From Kiritimatiellia bacterium (GTDB lineage Bacteria > Verrucomicrobiota > Kiritimatiellia > RFP12 > DVOR01), in NCBI GenBank assembly GCA_017558005.1, contig JAFYWN010000020.1, positions 1 to 64,000 on the forward strand: 64,000 nt of DNA, read 5' to 3'. A program made the position numbers and the translations under genes. The notes under the pieces are model-generated. The model was not told the origin of the DNA. It was given only the letters and a program-made list of their open reading frames with translations, and made no database searches. Positions 52,005-61,298 of this stretch are shown here, in pieces; positions within the stretch are counted from its first letter, which is position 1; every line of letters begins with the position of its first letter.

Positions 52005-52566
52005 GGTTAAAACGGCGCATATGATAGCACAATGATTTTTTCGACGCAAGCATTTTTTTGCAAATATTTTAAATTTTTTGAGGAAGGTGGCGATTTGTGC
52101 AAATAAAGGGGGTGAATGAATTCGTGTAAAAGGTAAAGAAGAGGTGAAGCGTTAATGGATGAAAGCATCTGCTCTTGATTGAAATGGAGGTGTGCGTCCT
52201 CAATAGAAGTAGAGATGCGTCTGTTCTTGAATGAAGTTGGGATACGTGTGTTTACGATTGAAGTAGAGAAGAGGACGAAGGAGGTGGGTAACAGAGCGCG
52301 TAGGGGGATGCGCGGGCAATTGTAATGAGGCGATCTTGGATTGGTCTTCTCGACACAAGCAAATGGTGCTGTAGATTGTAATAGAGGTCTTCTTGAAGGT
52401 GGCGCGTCAATGTAGGTGCGCGGCGCTGTTGGGCGTGCGGATTGGTTTTTAGAGTTTTCAAATAGAGGCGTGGAGGCTACAATTAGGGTTGCGCCAGGCG
52501 ACTTTTAAACGAATCTTAGGAAAAAGTACAAAAAAAAGGCCAGCCGTTAGGCTGACATTACAAAAA
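52005..52566. other. gene-free tRNA-flanking region with degenerate repeats
   Basis: No gene is supported. Around 52172-52270 a degenerate ~27-bp unit (a TTGAAGTAGAGATGCGT-like core) recurs four times, at 52178, 52201, 52228 and 52256. The rest is AT-rich near 52010-52080 and mixed after 52280. An unannotated small RNA cannot be excluded. Confidence 0.35.
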
Positions 52567-52642
52567 TGGTGGCAAGGGTCGGGATCGAACCGACGACACG
52601 CGAATTTTCAGTCCGCTGCTCTACCAACTGAGCTACCTCGCC
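52567..52642 (-). tRNA. tRNA-Phe (GAA), copy 1
   Basis: The minus strand starts GGCGAGGTAGCTCAGTTGG; the anticodon loop CTGAAAA gives GAA, and the T-arm has GGTTCGATCCC. CCA is encoded. It appears identical to the copy at 52894-52969. Confidence 0.95.
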
Positions 52643-52647
52643 TTAAA

Positions 52648-52722
52648 TGGCACCCCCAAGGAGAGTCGAACTCCTCTTACAGGCATGAAAAGCCCGTGTC
52701 CTAACCGATAGACGATGGGGGC
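52648..52722 (-). tRNA. tRNA-Glu (TTC), copy 1
   Basis: The minus strand starts GCCCCCATCGTCTATCGG; the anticodon loop TTTTCAT gives TTC, and the T-arm is GAGTTCGACTC. CCA is encoded. It looks identical to the copy at 52812-52886. Confidence 0.95.
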
Positions 52723-52811
52723 GTCTACAAATGGCGGTAGAAAGCTGCTTCAACTCAGTGCGGTGTGCGCTTGAACCGAACGCTCTCGCCGGCATGGCGT
52801 GTTTTCAAGAA

Positions 52812-52886
52812 TGGCACCCCCAAGGAGAGTCGAACTCCTCTTACAGGCATGAAAAGCCCGTGTCCTAACCGATAGACGATGGGGGC
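52812..52886 (-). tRNA. tRNA-Glu (TTC), copy 2
   Basis: This appears to be an identical duplicate of the tRNA at 52648-52722, on the same strand and separated by an 89-bp spacer. Confidence 0.95.
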
Positions 52887-52893
52887 GTCTAAA

Positions 52894-52969
52894 TGGTGGC
52901 AAGGGTCGGGATCGAACCGACGACACGCGAATTTTCAGTCCGCTGCTCTACCAACTGAGCTACCTCGCC
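52894..52969 (-). tRNA. tRNA-Phe (GAA), copy 2
   Basis: This appears to be an identical duplicate of the tRNA at 52567-52642. In transcription order it is first: Phe, Glu, Glu, Phe. Confidence 0.95.
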
Positions 52970-53225
52970 AACATGGCGTTGAAAACGTGCAGAAGTATAG
53001 CAAAACCACTTTTCTGATTTCAAGTTATTTTTTTAATTTTTTTAATTTTTTTAGATTGCTTGTTAAAAAGTGCAAAGCGACCTTCTTAATTGATCTCCTA
53101 AATATCCTCAAATAAGTGAAGCCTGGCAGGGCGTAGCGGCTCATCTCTTTCCTTGTCTTTACGAATGATGTTCACGCATACACCTTCATGTCATTCGTTA
53201 TCGTCGTCTGTGACACATAAAGAAT

Positions 53226-53256
53226 AAAGGGGAGCGTCGACTGACGCTCCCCTTTT
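53226..53256 (-). terminator. strong terminator of the effector cassette
   Basis: AAAGGGGAGCGTC / GACGCTCCCCTTT, a 13-bp stem with a short loop, lies 46 bp after the stop of the 2008-aa gene. T-rich sequence follows on both strands, so it may act both ways. The rest of 52970-53301 holds three TTTTTTTAA units near 53030-53054 and no gene. Confidence 0.85.
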
Positions 53257-53301
53257 CGGTGCTACGAGGCAAAAGCACTCGTTTAAAACGATGGCGTTTC
53301 G

Positions 53302-56300
53302 TTATGCATGCTGCGGCACTTCCACAGGGAAGCGAAGGTGAATGAGTGCATCACGGACGCGTAACTTCGGGCTGTTGATTTCCTGCGCGAAGGCTTCATC
53401 ATAGAGATTGGCGTAGGTTGCATTTGAGAGTTTTTGAACAGAGTCGGCTATGCCACCGATACGGTCTGCGAAGAACTGCATCGCAATGCGAACAAAGTGC
53501 GTCTTCATTTCTGCCGTAGTTTCGTCAGTGATAATTCCTTCATTACGCAATTCATTTTCCAAATACGTCAAGTTAAACTTGAGCGTCGTCAGGAAGAGGG
53601 CGCGATTGGAATTACTCTTGAGTGCACTTGCTTTAGCATCAAGCCCTGGCAATTCTAATGGATGTTGGAACTCCTGCGAGATGCGCGCAAGCGTCTTAAT
53701 CACCGATGCGTCAATCGCACCGCCGGCATAGGCTTCCACATAAGCCTGCACCTTCGTGGCGCTTCCCTCCATGCGCTCTGCAGTAGCGCGTTCCTTATCC
53801 TTAGCCGAAAGCATATCGAAGAAGATCGGTACGGCCATTGTGCCGAGACTCTTCAATGCGGGCTGGAGGTTAGAATTCACCACATTTGCAATGGCATAGA
53901 CAAAGGCGCCATCTTCTGGAGATTCCGCGCGATCAGGTGCATGCATTTCAAACACCTGCTGATAGGAACGAACAGCCTTCACAAAGGCGCGTGCCAATTC
54001 CTTCGCAGCGGTATCCGTGAGAGCAACATCATCCCCATCGCGTGCAGCGAGGAATGCGGCCAACTTCGTACGCACGTCTTCGCCGAGATTCGTGTACATA
54101 TCAACATTACGACCACCAAAGATATTACAGGTCTTTGCTTCAGTCAAACGTTCAACGAAGGGCAAAATGTACGTATCAAAGGTTTCACGGTCAGTGAATG
54201 TCACTTTGAGTTCATCAATCATCACGGGCAAACGCGTGTTGTCAAAGGTATTTGTGCGGCTCACCATTGACGAACCGAAGTGCGGTTCCAATTCGAGGGC
54301 GAGTTGCTTATTTGTCTTGCCTTCCTCATGATTAAGGAAACGCTTCAATGCTGCCAATGCATCACGCACGCCGGCACTGACCGATTCCGTTCCTTCAGGA
54401 ATCGTAGGCACCCCTTCAAGCGGCGCAATGGAAAGACGGTTCATCGCGAGGCTCAACTCATTCATGAGCGTATTCATTTCCTCCACGGCACCGCCGAGGC
54501 GCATCTGGCACTGGGCAAAGTTGTAAATCGGCCCAGGAATTTCAATACCATGACGCTGCAAGCACATGAGCGCGGCGAAAATACGGCGTCCTGCATCAGT
54601 CGTCGTGCCCTTATTGAGGATTTCATGAAGCTCACGCGTCAATTCGCCGTTTGTATTCTTATTATCATACTCTGCACGACCTTCGGCAGAAATGAGCGCC
54701 TTAAAGGAGGCTTCAAAGTAGTTCTCACGACCATACATTGCCGCGGCCATCATCTTGAGGACGTGGGTGCGCTCTTCCTGCGTCAAGTGTGTCGCATTAC
54801 CGAAGTCAATCACCGTAAGCCCATCACCATCGGTCATGATGTTACCCGCATGGAGGTCGCCATGGTAGAAGCCATTACCATAAAGGGCTTCCTGCACCCA
54901 CTTCTCGGTGAGCATCAAGAGATAGTCCTGACGCGTCTTCGTGTCATTGTACAAGTGAATCAACTGAGCCTCTGCCGCACGGAGACTACCTGCATCCTTG
55001 AAGAATGCCTGACCCGATGCATTCACGTTACCCAAAATTTCACGAACCTTTTCACGCGTATTGGCCATGAAGCGGTCATAGGTTTCACCCGGAGCCTTCT
55101 TAAGAATGAGCGAATCCATCGTTGGCGGCACCGAAGGATGAACTTCCATTGAGTGGAGCTTATTCATCGTCACCACGCGCTGCTGCGTCTTAATCACACC
55201 GTCGGTATAAATCATCACGGGCTGTTCATAGACATTACGTGCGTAGTTGATGTTTGTCTTTTCCTTAGTGAAGTCAAGTTCTTCGAGGATACGTGCATAC
55301 TGCCCCTCGAAGGTCTTCTCCATACCGGGCGTTGCCTTCGCGGCATTAACAAAACGCTGACGTTCGCTTTCAATAATCGTCTTCACGTTCGGACGGAGCA
55401 ACTTAACCACGCATTCCTCGCCATTCGGATGTTCGTCCGTAATCATCTTGCACAAGAATGCCTGACCCACCGATGCCGCACCCAACGAACGCACCACCTG
55501 AATCGACTTAATCGCACCATTAGAACGATTCACGATATCCAGCATGTGCGCCTTAACAATCGCTTCAGGAATCGGCTGAAGATTGGACTTCATATCCTTG
55601 AGTGCATCGCGCATATCTTCGCCAAAGGCATCCACAGGAAGTGCCTGAAGCATTTTTTGGAGCAACGGGCCTGCGCCCTTGAAAAGTGCACCAACAATTT
55701 GGCCTGGCGTAGAATTAGCATCGGTATTGCGAAAGAGCGATGCGAGCATCTGGCGGCCTTCCTGCGGCGTAGCGCCCACGAAGTAACGCGACAACACCTC
55801 ATTCATGAACTTACCATAACCGCACGACGAATCGGTCAATGCGCCGCCGACAAGACGGTCAAACGACTGCTGCCAAATGGGCGATTCTTCTCGCACTTCG
55901 GCCTCGCCGGCATCTTCAGGCATATTGGCACGCAACTTATCGTTAATCGTCTCCTGAATCTGCGTCATCGCCGTTTGCACCAGGCCATCCATTGCCTCGT
56001 CCAATCCTGCGATCTGCGGAATCATGCCCAGAATTGCTTCCGATAACTGCTCTTTCGTTACCACATTCGTAAGGATGGCGCCTTTCAGCACCTGAGTCGC
56101 CTCAATCTTGTCTGCCACAGCCGTTGCACGATCTGCCTCGGGGAGCGAGGCGACTTCCAGCATCACCTTAAACGCGGCCTTATAGACCCCCTTAATAAGC
56201 TGCGCCTTCATGCCGTCGGCTTTCGGCAAAGCCTCGGTCATTTCAGCAAAGCGTTCAACCAATACCGTACGCATCGGTTCGGCAAGACCCGCAAGCGTTT

Positions 56301-59300
56301 CTGCGGGATTCATCACGACCTCAATAAAGGTGTCGAGATCATTCTTGAGCAAGTTGAGAATACGCTGACCGCCTTCGCCCTTACGCTGCGCCTCATCGTA
56401 GGAGATGATATCGCTGTTCATAATCAAATCAGCGAGGAGATTACGAGCCTTCTCCTGCGTTGCGGCGAGACGCGCCTTCGGATCAAAATTAAACATACGA
56501 GGCGCAGCAGGACGTTTGTCAAGCACCACCTTGCGGTTCAAATCGTCAACGCTCGTCCGCACCATTGCCGCATGGAGATCGCGAATTTCTTCACCCGTAA
56601 AGACGTCATTACGCGTATAGGTCGAAAGCAACGCATTAGCGACGTTCTTATTCACAGCGCCCGTCTCTGTCGTGTAATACCCCTTGAGCGCATTCGCTGC
56701 AATCGTACGAAGCATTGCCGTAGGCACCGTGGCAAAGGAGGATGCTGGAATTTCCAAACGGTCAGCCACAATACGCAAACAAATCTCACGTGTATGCGAG
56801 GTGGTCTCTGGCATATCTGCGATATCCGTAGCAGAAAGTTCGGGCAACATCTTCAAGATGGTTTTCGTACCAAAACGGTCAACATGCGACACCATGTCCG
56901 ACTCAAAGATATTGATAAAGCCTGCCGCAGACTGCGCGCCCGTCACCTTCATACCATTCACCGTAATGTGCAGCAAGCCGTGCGCAGACTGGCTCAACGT
57001 AACGGTCTTTTCATTGAAGACAAAGGTCTCTTCCTTTACGCCGCCATCCTTTGCGAACGCACGCAGCTTCGCAATCATCATCACCATGTCTTTACCAGTG
57101 ATGCCCGTATTGGAAGGCAATTTATCACCCATAAAGAGCGCAATTGCATCTGACGTACGGCCTGGCTTAAGAGACTTCAAGGGGTCAATCAATTTATTCG
57201 TGTGATAGAGTTTGAAGAGCGTCTTTAAGTCCTCCGTATTGATCGCCTTCACATCCTTATGCAACACGCGATGATAGAAGGCCGGCAAATCGTCAAACTT
57301 AAAATCTCTCAAGCGAGCAAGGGACATCAATTTATTGAGGTCATCCCGCGTCACAGTCGCAGGATCATAACCACAGTCCTTAACAAACTTCAGCATTGCA
57401 GAGAAGTCCTCTGTATTAAAGCCCCACTGCTGCTGAACAAAGTTATCCGCGGTACACTCATCAAAGGGTATGTCGGTCCCCACACTCATAACCTGAGCCG
57501 TCGTACCAATCGCATTTAAGAAATCAACCGAAATATTCGCTGGCAATTCACGATTCATCAACGCCTGATAAATGCTCGGCCCAGTGAGCGCACCCCCTGG
57601 CCCCTGCCCATGAATCATGGTGAACATCGTCCTGATATTCGTGGCATTGCACTGCATGCAAAGATGGAGCACATGAAGTTCGCGTGCATCCAAAGAACGC
57701 AACATCGGTATTGCGTTATCAGGCATTCCGTTGCTGCCAAGCACACGGATGAAATCGTTCAAATTCTTATCCGCGTAACGTTCTGCAGGCAATTCCGAGA
57801 TCAACGATGCCACCGCCCATGCCATGCGTGCTTCAGGCGTTTTACGATTCGTAGGAGCCTCCGCCGCAATTTCTTCCAAAAAGCGATCCAGGTCCAACCC
57901 TTCATAGGGCTCTGCCACATTCTGAACCTGTGCCGCTGCACCTGCTTCCGCATGTCCAATGACACCCTCATTCGCCATAGCAGGGATCTTATTCATCGTC
58001 AAAATCGTTTCATCCGCGTAACGAATCGCAGAATGATCCGCATAAGCAGGGTTAGCCAACGTAAGCTTGGAGAAAAAGGTGTTCAACGTCTGACGCAGCG
58101 AAAGGATTTTACCAATCTTCGCATTAAAGGGCTCAGGTAACTTGGTCAAATCAATGGAATCAGGGGCCTCCTGCTGGATTTTCGCGAGGTCTGGATGCTT
58201 CTCAAACATCGCATCCATCTCCGCCGAGTAGGCGTTGAGCAAACGGGTGCTTTCCGCAGTAATGTTGGCATACATCTGCGCAATTGACATCGCGGGTTCT
58301 ACACCACGGCGCATCAACGGCGAAAAGCCCTCTTGCATAGCTAAGTGTTCGAACGTATTGTAGGCGACATGCCATGCTTCGCCATAGCCTGCTGATTCAC
58401 CGAAGCCAATATCCACCGTAAAACGGGTCATCGCTTGGGATTCTTCAAGGAAGGGATCCGCCGCCATGTGTACCACGCCCGTTTCAAAACTATCTGCCCC
58501 CTTAAGCGAAGCCTTCAAGTAGGTTGCAATCTTACCATCTGCATCCGGCACAGAAACCGTACGCGAAATGCCACGACCCGTCTCATCCGAAGCCACCGCA
58601 CAAAGGGCAAAATAGTGACGCAACGCATTCGCACGATTCGCATCAGCAGGTAAAGCATCACCATTCTTCAACTTCGTCAAGGTGTCCGTCGCGAGATTGA
58701 CATCTGCTTCAATCCTTTGTTTGATATCATCAATCTTCGAAGCGAGATCAGCAGTCTTAATTCCCTTTGTGTAAAGCTTAAGCGTGCTCAAAGGAATATC
58801 AAAACTCTTTTTAGAAACACCGGGAATATTCAGCGTGAGTGGCTTACGGCCTTCAGCGATTGCAATGCGATCAAACGCTGCTTCCATGTATTCCGAACGC
58901 TGAAGATAATCTGCAAAGTGCTCGCGAATCGCAGTAGCCTCCTGGCGCGAGGGGGCTGCCTTCGCCGTAACGTCTCGAATTGCCGTCATCACAGCACGAA
59001 TACGGCGCATCGTAAGCGGACGCGAAGAGGTCACATTACCATCTTTAAGCTTAAAATCTTCAATTTTGAGTACATCGCGCACATCCTTCGGAAGCTCATT
59101 GAGCGACGACACCCCAAAAGCCGACGTTAATGCATCCGCAAAATTACGACGTGCGACATTATTCGCCTCATGGACATATTTGTTGGCGGGAATTTGCTTA
59201 ATGCTAAAACGTCCCAAGCGTCTCTCTTGCGCTTTGTCACATTCAATACGCGTTCCACCACTCAGGTTACGATTGTTTTGAATGGCGTCATTAAAAATCT

Positions 59301-59328
59301 GAAGTCCAGAAAGGTCAATTGGCATCAT
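53302..59328 (-). CDS. giant (2008-aa) putative type III effector with embedded ABC1/UbiB-like kinase domain
   Basis: Either ATG 59328 or 59325 is plausible; the second is better spaced from GAGGTGA. Residues ~55-125 share a domain with the 444-aa neighbour (NNVARRNFADAL, PLTMRRIRAV). A long, mostly helical region follows. About residues 1215-1620 look like an ABC1/UbiB atypical kinase: a KGAGPLLQKML segment at 1217 in place of KxGQ, Ala-rich loop AASVGQAF (1284-1291), Lys1309 in VVKLLRP, Glu1350 and Asp1352 in EELDFTKEKTN, catalytic HGDLHAGN (1489-1496), and Asp1508 in VIDFGNA. UbiB proteins normally act in quinone synthesis and are ~550 residues. No signal peptide is seen; the chaperone just upstream suggests type III delivery. 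Confidence 0.85.
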   Translation of the reverse strand: MMPIDLSGLQIFNDAIQNNRNLSGGTRIECDKAQERRLGRFSIKQIPANKYVHEANNVARRNFADALTSAFGVSSLNELPKDVRDVLKIEDFKLKDGNVTSSRPLTMRRIRAVMTAIRDVTAKAAPSRQEATAIREHFADYLQRSEYMEAAFDRIAIAEGRKPLTLNIPGVSKKSFDIPLSTLKLYTKGIKTADLASKIDDIKQRIEADVNLATDTLTKLKNGDALPADANRANALRHYFALCAVASDETGRGISRTVSVPDADGKIATYLKASLKGADSFETGVVHMAADPFLEESQAMTRFTVDIGFGESAGYGEAWHVAYNTFEHLAMQEGFSPLMRRGVEPAMSIAQMYANITAESTRLLNAYSAEMDAMFEKHPDLAKIQQEAPDSIDLTKLPEPFNAKIGKILSLRQTLNTFFSKLTLANPAYADHSAIRYADETILTMNKIPAMANEGVIGHAEAGAAAQVQNVAEPYEGLDLDRFLEEIAAEAPTNRKTPEARMAWAVASLISELPAERYADKNLNDFIRVLGSNGMPDNAIPMLRSLDARELHVLHLCMQCNATNIRTMFTMIHGQGPGGALTGPSIYQALMNRELPANISVDFLNAIGTTAQVMSVGTDIPFDECTADNFVQQQWGFNTEDFSAMLKFVKDCGYDPATVTRDDLNKLMSLARLRDFKFDDLPAFYHRVLHKDVKAINTEDLKTLFKLYHTNKLIDPLKSLKPGRTSDAIALFMGDKLPSNTGITGKDMVMMIAKLRAFAKDGGVKEETFVFNEKTVTLSQSAHGLLHITVNGMKVTGAQSAAGFINIFESDMVSHVDRFGTKTILKMLPELSATDIADMPETTSHTREICLRIVADRLEIPASSFATVPTAMLRTIAANALKGYYTTETGAVNKNVANALLSTYTRNDVFTGEEIRDLHAAMVRTSVDDLNRKVVLDKRPAAPRMFNFDPKARLAATQEKARNLLADLIMNSDIISYDEAQRKGEGGQRILNLLKNDLDTFIEVVMNPAETLAGLAEPMRTVLVERFAEMTEALPKADGMKAQLIKGVYKAAFKVMLEVASLPEADRATAVADKIEATQVLKGAILTNVVTKEQLSEAILGMIPQIAGLDEAMDGLVQTAMTQIQETINDKLRANMPEDAGEAEVREESPIWQQSFDRLVGGALTDSSCGYGKFMNEVLSRYFVGATPQEGRQMLASLFRNTDANSTPGQIVGALFKGAGPLLQKMLQALPVDAFGEDMRDALKDMKSNLQPIPEAIVKAHMLDIVNRSNGAIKSIQVVRSLGAASVGQAFLCKMITDEHPNGEECVVKLLRPNVKTIIESERQRFVNAAKATPGMEKTFEGQYARILEELDFTKEKTNINYARNVYEQPVMIYTDGVIKTQQRVVTMNKLHSMEVHPSVPPTMDSLILKKAPGETYDRFMANTREKVREILGNVNASGQAFFKDAGSLRAAEAQLIHLYNDTKTRQDYLLMLTEKWVQEALYGNGFYHGDLHAGNIMTDGDGLTVIDFGNATHLTQEERTHVLKMMAAAMYGRENYFEASFKALISAEGRAEYDNKNTNGELTRELHEILNKGTTTDAGRRIFAALMCLQRHGIEIPGPIYNFAQCQMRLGGAVEEMNTLMNELSLAMNRLSIAPLEGVPTIPEGTESVSAGVRDALAALKRFLNHEEGKTNKQLALELEPHFGSSMVSRTNTFDNTRLPVMIDELKVTFTDRETFDTYILPFVERLTEAKTCNIFGGRNVDMYTNLGEDVRTKLAAFLAARDGDDVALTDTAAKELARAFVKAVRSYQQVFEMHAPDRAESPEDGAFVYAIANVVNSNLQPALKSLGTMAVPIFFDMLSAKDKERATAERMEGSATKVQAYVEAYAGGAIDASVIKTLARISQEFQHPLELPGLDAKASALKSNSNRALFLTTLKFNLTYLENELRNEGIITDETTAEMKTHFVRIAMQFFADRIGGIADSVQKLSNATYANLYDEAFAQEINSPKLRVRDALIHLRFPVEVPQHA

Positions 59329-59385
59329 TCACCTCTTTTCTTGTTGTCCATTGTCCTACACGGCACACAACGTATGCCTTTTCAC

Positions 59386-59838
59386 TTAAACCATCATATG
59401 ATGGAGGTCTAAAGCGTCCGATGAAATTTCTACAGATTCCTTTTTTCCTTCATAATCACGGAGGATGCGCGTCCATGCCTCAAGCTGATTCACAAAATGT
59501 TCCACTTCGTTAAAAAACGTTTCATTGTCCAATTCTGCACAGGGTATCATACGACACAACGATAAGCAATCGCGCTCACCATCAATGGAGAAGGTCGCAC
59601 CTTCCGTCTCACGAAAACAGTGCTGCGCTTCAAGCATCAATCGGAAAAGTCCTGCAGGATTCTCCGATGGCACCATGCCTAAATCACCCACAAGTGCAAT
59701 GCGATGCTGTTCAGAAAGATCGTGAATGGCAAATTCAAACGAATCAACTTCAAACGCATAAATGCCCTCTGCGTTCGCCTCGAATTGGATCCCGAGGCGT
59801 TCACAAAAGGCCTTAATCATCTCTTTCGCTTCCATCAT
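59386..59838 (-). CDS. type III secretion chaperone (CesT/SycE-like)
   Basis: The 150-aa acidic protein starts at ATG 59838, one base after the stop of the 444-aa gene; GGAGA precedes it. It has the class I chaperone layout: helix 1 AKEMIKAFCERLGIQFE, strands IYAFEVDSFEFAIHDL, IALVGDLGMVP, then the LFRLMLEAQHCFRETEGATF helix-strand, LSLCRMIPCAELDNETFFNE and a C-terminal helix with W (VNQLEAWTRILRDY). Such dimers hold effectors unfolded near their N-terminus for the injectisome. It lies between two large proteins that share an N-terminal domain, probably its binding partners. A type III apparatus is not in the window. Confidence 0.8.
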   Translation of the reverse strand: MMEAKEMIKAFCERLGIQFEANAEGIYAFEVDSFEFAIHDLSEQHRIALVGDLGMVPSENPAGLFRLMLEAQHCFRETEGATFSIDGERDCLSLCRMIPCAELDNETFFNEVEHFVNQLEAWTRILRDYEGKKESVEISSDALDLHHMMV

Positions 59839-59839
59839 C

Positions 59840-61174
59840 TTAAATTTCTCCAAAAACTGTCGCAAGGCAAGCCGGCCCAAGGCGATCAATGTCTTCTGCT
59901 GTCAACGGGCGCACGAGCGGCTGACCATCTTCCATCACAGGATTGAAGACATACTCATCACCCTTCACTTCTGGGAGTGTAATTGTAGCATGTTTACCCA
60001 CCAGACGAGCCTTCGCCTTTTCGGAAAAATCTTCCCAATTGTCAGATTCTTTCAAAAGCGGATCTGTTTCCATGAGTTCTTCAAGTGCACTGAATACCAA
60101 GCCTTCAGCATTGAGCGGCTGATCACCATTCAACGCCGTATCTGCCACACGCTTCGCTTCTGCAGCCTCAGCGATATCCGTTGCGTCCATCTTGATCAAG
60201 TGCTTCTGCTCAAATTCTTCCAAACGACCACACTTATCTTCAAGGCAGACGCCAGGGTTCTTCTGAATGTGATCCAAATATTCCGAGACCTTACCCTCAG
60301 CCTTCGCATCAAAGTAATTATCCACCACGCGCTTCAAGTAGAGCTGAGCAATTCCCGTGACATAGTTCTTCAGCTTATCAATCGTTTCAGGGCGCGTACG
60401 GTCAAAGCCTGCATTTTCAAAGTGCATGATCACACCAATGCGGCTCTGAAGGTAGAAGTCATAATCATTTAAGCTCGAAAAAGGCTTAAACTCTCCAGTT
60501 GTACGGTCAAAGTACTGCAACTTTGGTCCCTTGAAGTCCTCTCCTTCATCACACTCTAACGCAAAGCGATATTCCTCATTCACGCCCAACGTCTTATCTG
60601 CTTCATGCTTGAGGAACTCCACAATATCCGCGGCAATCTTAAAGGCACGCGCTAACGTATTGTGGTCTGCAATCATCTTAAATTCATCAGCAGAGAACTT
60701 ATCATATCCAAGCGCCTGCTTAATCACTGCTAACTTCTCTTCATACACTGGCAAACTAAAGCTGCCATTCCCCACGAGGTCTGCCTTCTTCACGATGGCT
60801 TGGATACGGCGCATCGTAAGCGGCTTGCCAGAGGCGACTTCGCCTTTGGCGTTAATCCCAAAGTCACCACGCTTGAAGTCGGCACCCAAAATCTTTTCCA
60901 AACGCATCATGAATTCCTTAGAGAAAGTCATCTTACCATTCTCTTCCGTCATGCCTTTAATATTGAAAGCACGACCTAAGGATTTCAAAAGTTCACTACG
61001 TGCCGCATTATTCGCAGCCTTCTCTTCAGAGGAGCGAGAGAGAGCAGAGAGCGCACCAGTATAAACACCGTTTGCCTTAATGCCATTGCCATCATTATTA
61101 ATAATCGTCTTAGCATCTGCGAAGGCTGCATTACGATAAACATTCAAAGCTGCGGAATTAAGTTCAATTGCCAT
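59840..61174 (-). CDS. putative type III effector (444 aa) sharing an N-terminal domain with the giant protein
   Basis: It starts at ATG 61174 behind AAGGATGG; the extension to 61282 is AT-rich and unlikely. Residues 1-50 are Asn/Ser/Ala-rich without a signal peptide, like type III secretion signals. Residues ~54-130 (NNAARSELLKSLGRAFNI, SGKPLTMRRIQAIVKKA) align with residues ~56-117 of the 2008-aa protein. The rest is helical and acidic, with no known fold visible. It is first in the three-gene cassette, and its stop is one base before the chaperone start. An AT-rich stretch at 61175-61280 likely holds the promoter. Confidence 0.7.
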   Translation of the reverse strand: MAIELNSAALNVYRNAAFADAKTIINNDGNGIKANGVYTGALSALSRSSEEKAANNAARSELLKSLGRAFNIKGMTEENGKMTFSKEFMMRLEKILGADFKRGDFGINAKGEVASGKPLTMRRIQAIVKKADLVGNGSFSLPVYEEKLAVIKQALGYDKFSADEFKMIADHNTLARAFKIAADIVEFLKHEADKTLGVNEEYRFALECDEGEDFKGPKLQYFDRTTGEFKPFSSLNDYDFYLQSRIGVIMHFENAGFDRTRPETIDKLKNYVTGIAQLYLKRVVDNYFDAKAEGKVSEYLDHIQKNPGVCLEDKCGRLEEFEQKHLIKMDATDIAEAAEAKRVADTALNGDQPLNAEGLVFSALEELMETDPLLKESDNWEDFSEKAKARLVGKHATITLPEVKGDEYVFNPVMEDGQPLVRPLTAEDIDRLGPACLATVFGEI

Positions 61175-61298
61175 AATGACCATCCTTTCAAATTGATTAC
61201 ACCTACAATACAAATTTATCCGTAAAAGGTTACACTTAATTTTAAAAAAATAAAAAAACTTTAAAAATATCCGTGTGTCCACCTCTCCAGAATCAGCG

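Noticed and set aside
52172-52270. Possible CRISPR array
   Set aside because: Units are too degenerate, no equal-length spacers, and no cas genes nearby.
53025-53056. TTTTTTTAA tandem units
   Set aside because: Simple AT-rich low-complexity run near a tRNA; nothing points to a function.
54280-56046. Two long frames (290 and 297 codons) antisense to the giant gene
   Set aside because: Compositionally odd (His/Arg/Leu-rich), no ribosome sites, and they lie over the conserved kinase motifs on the other strand.
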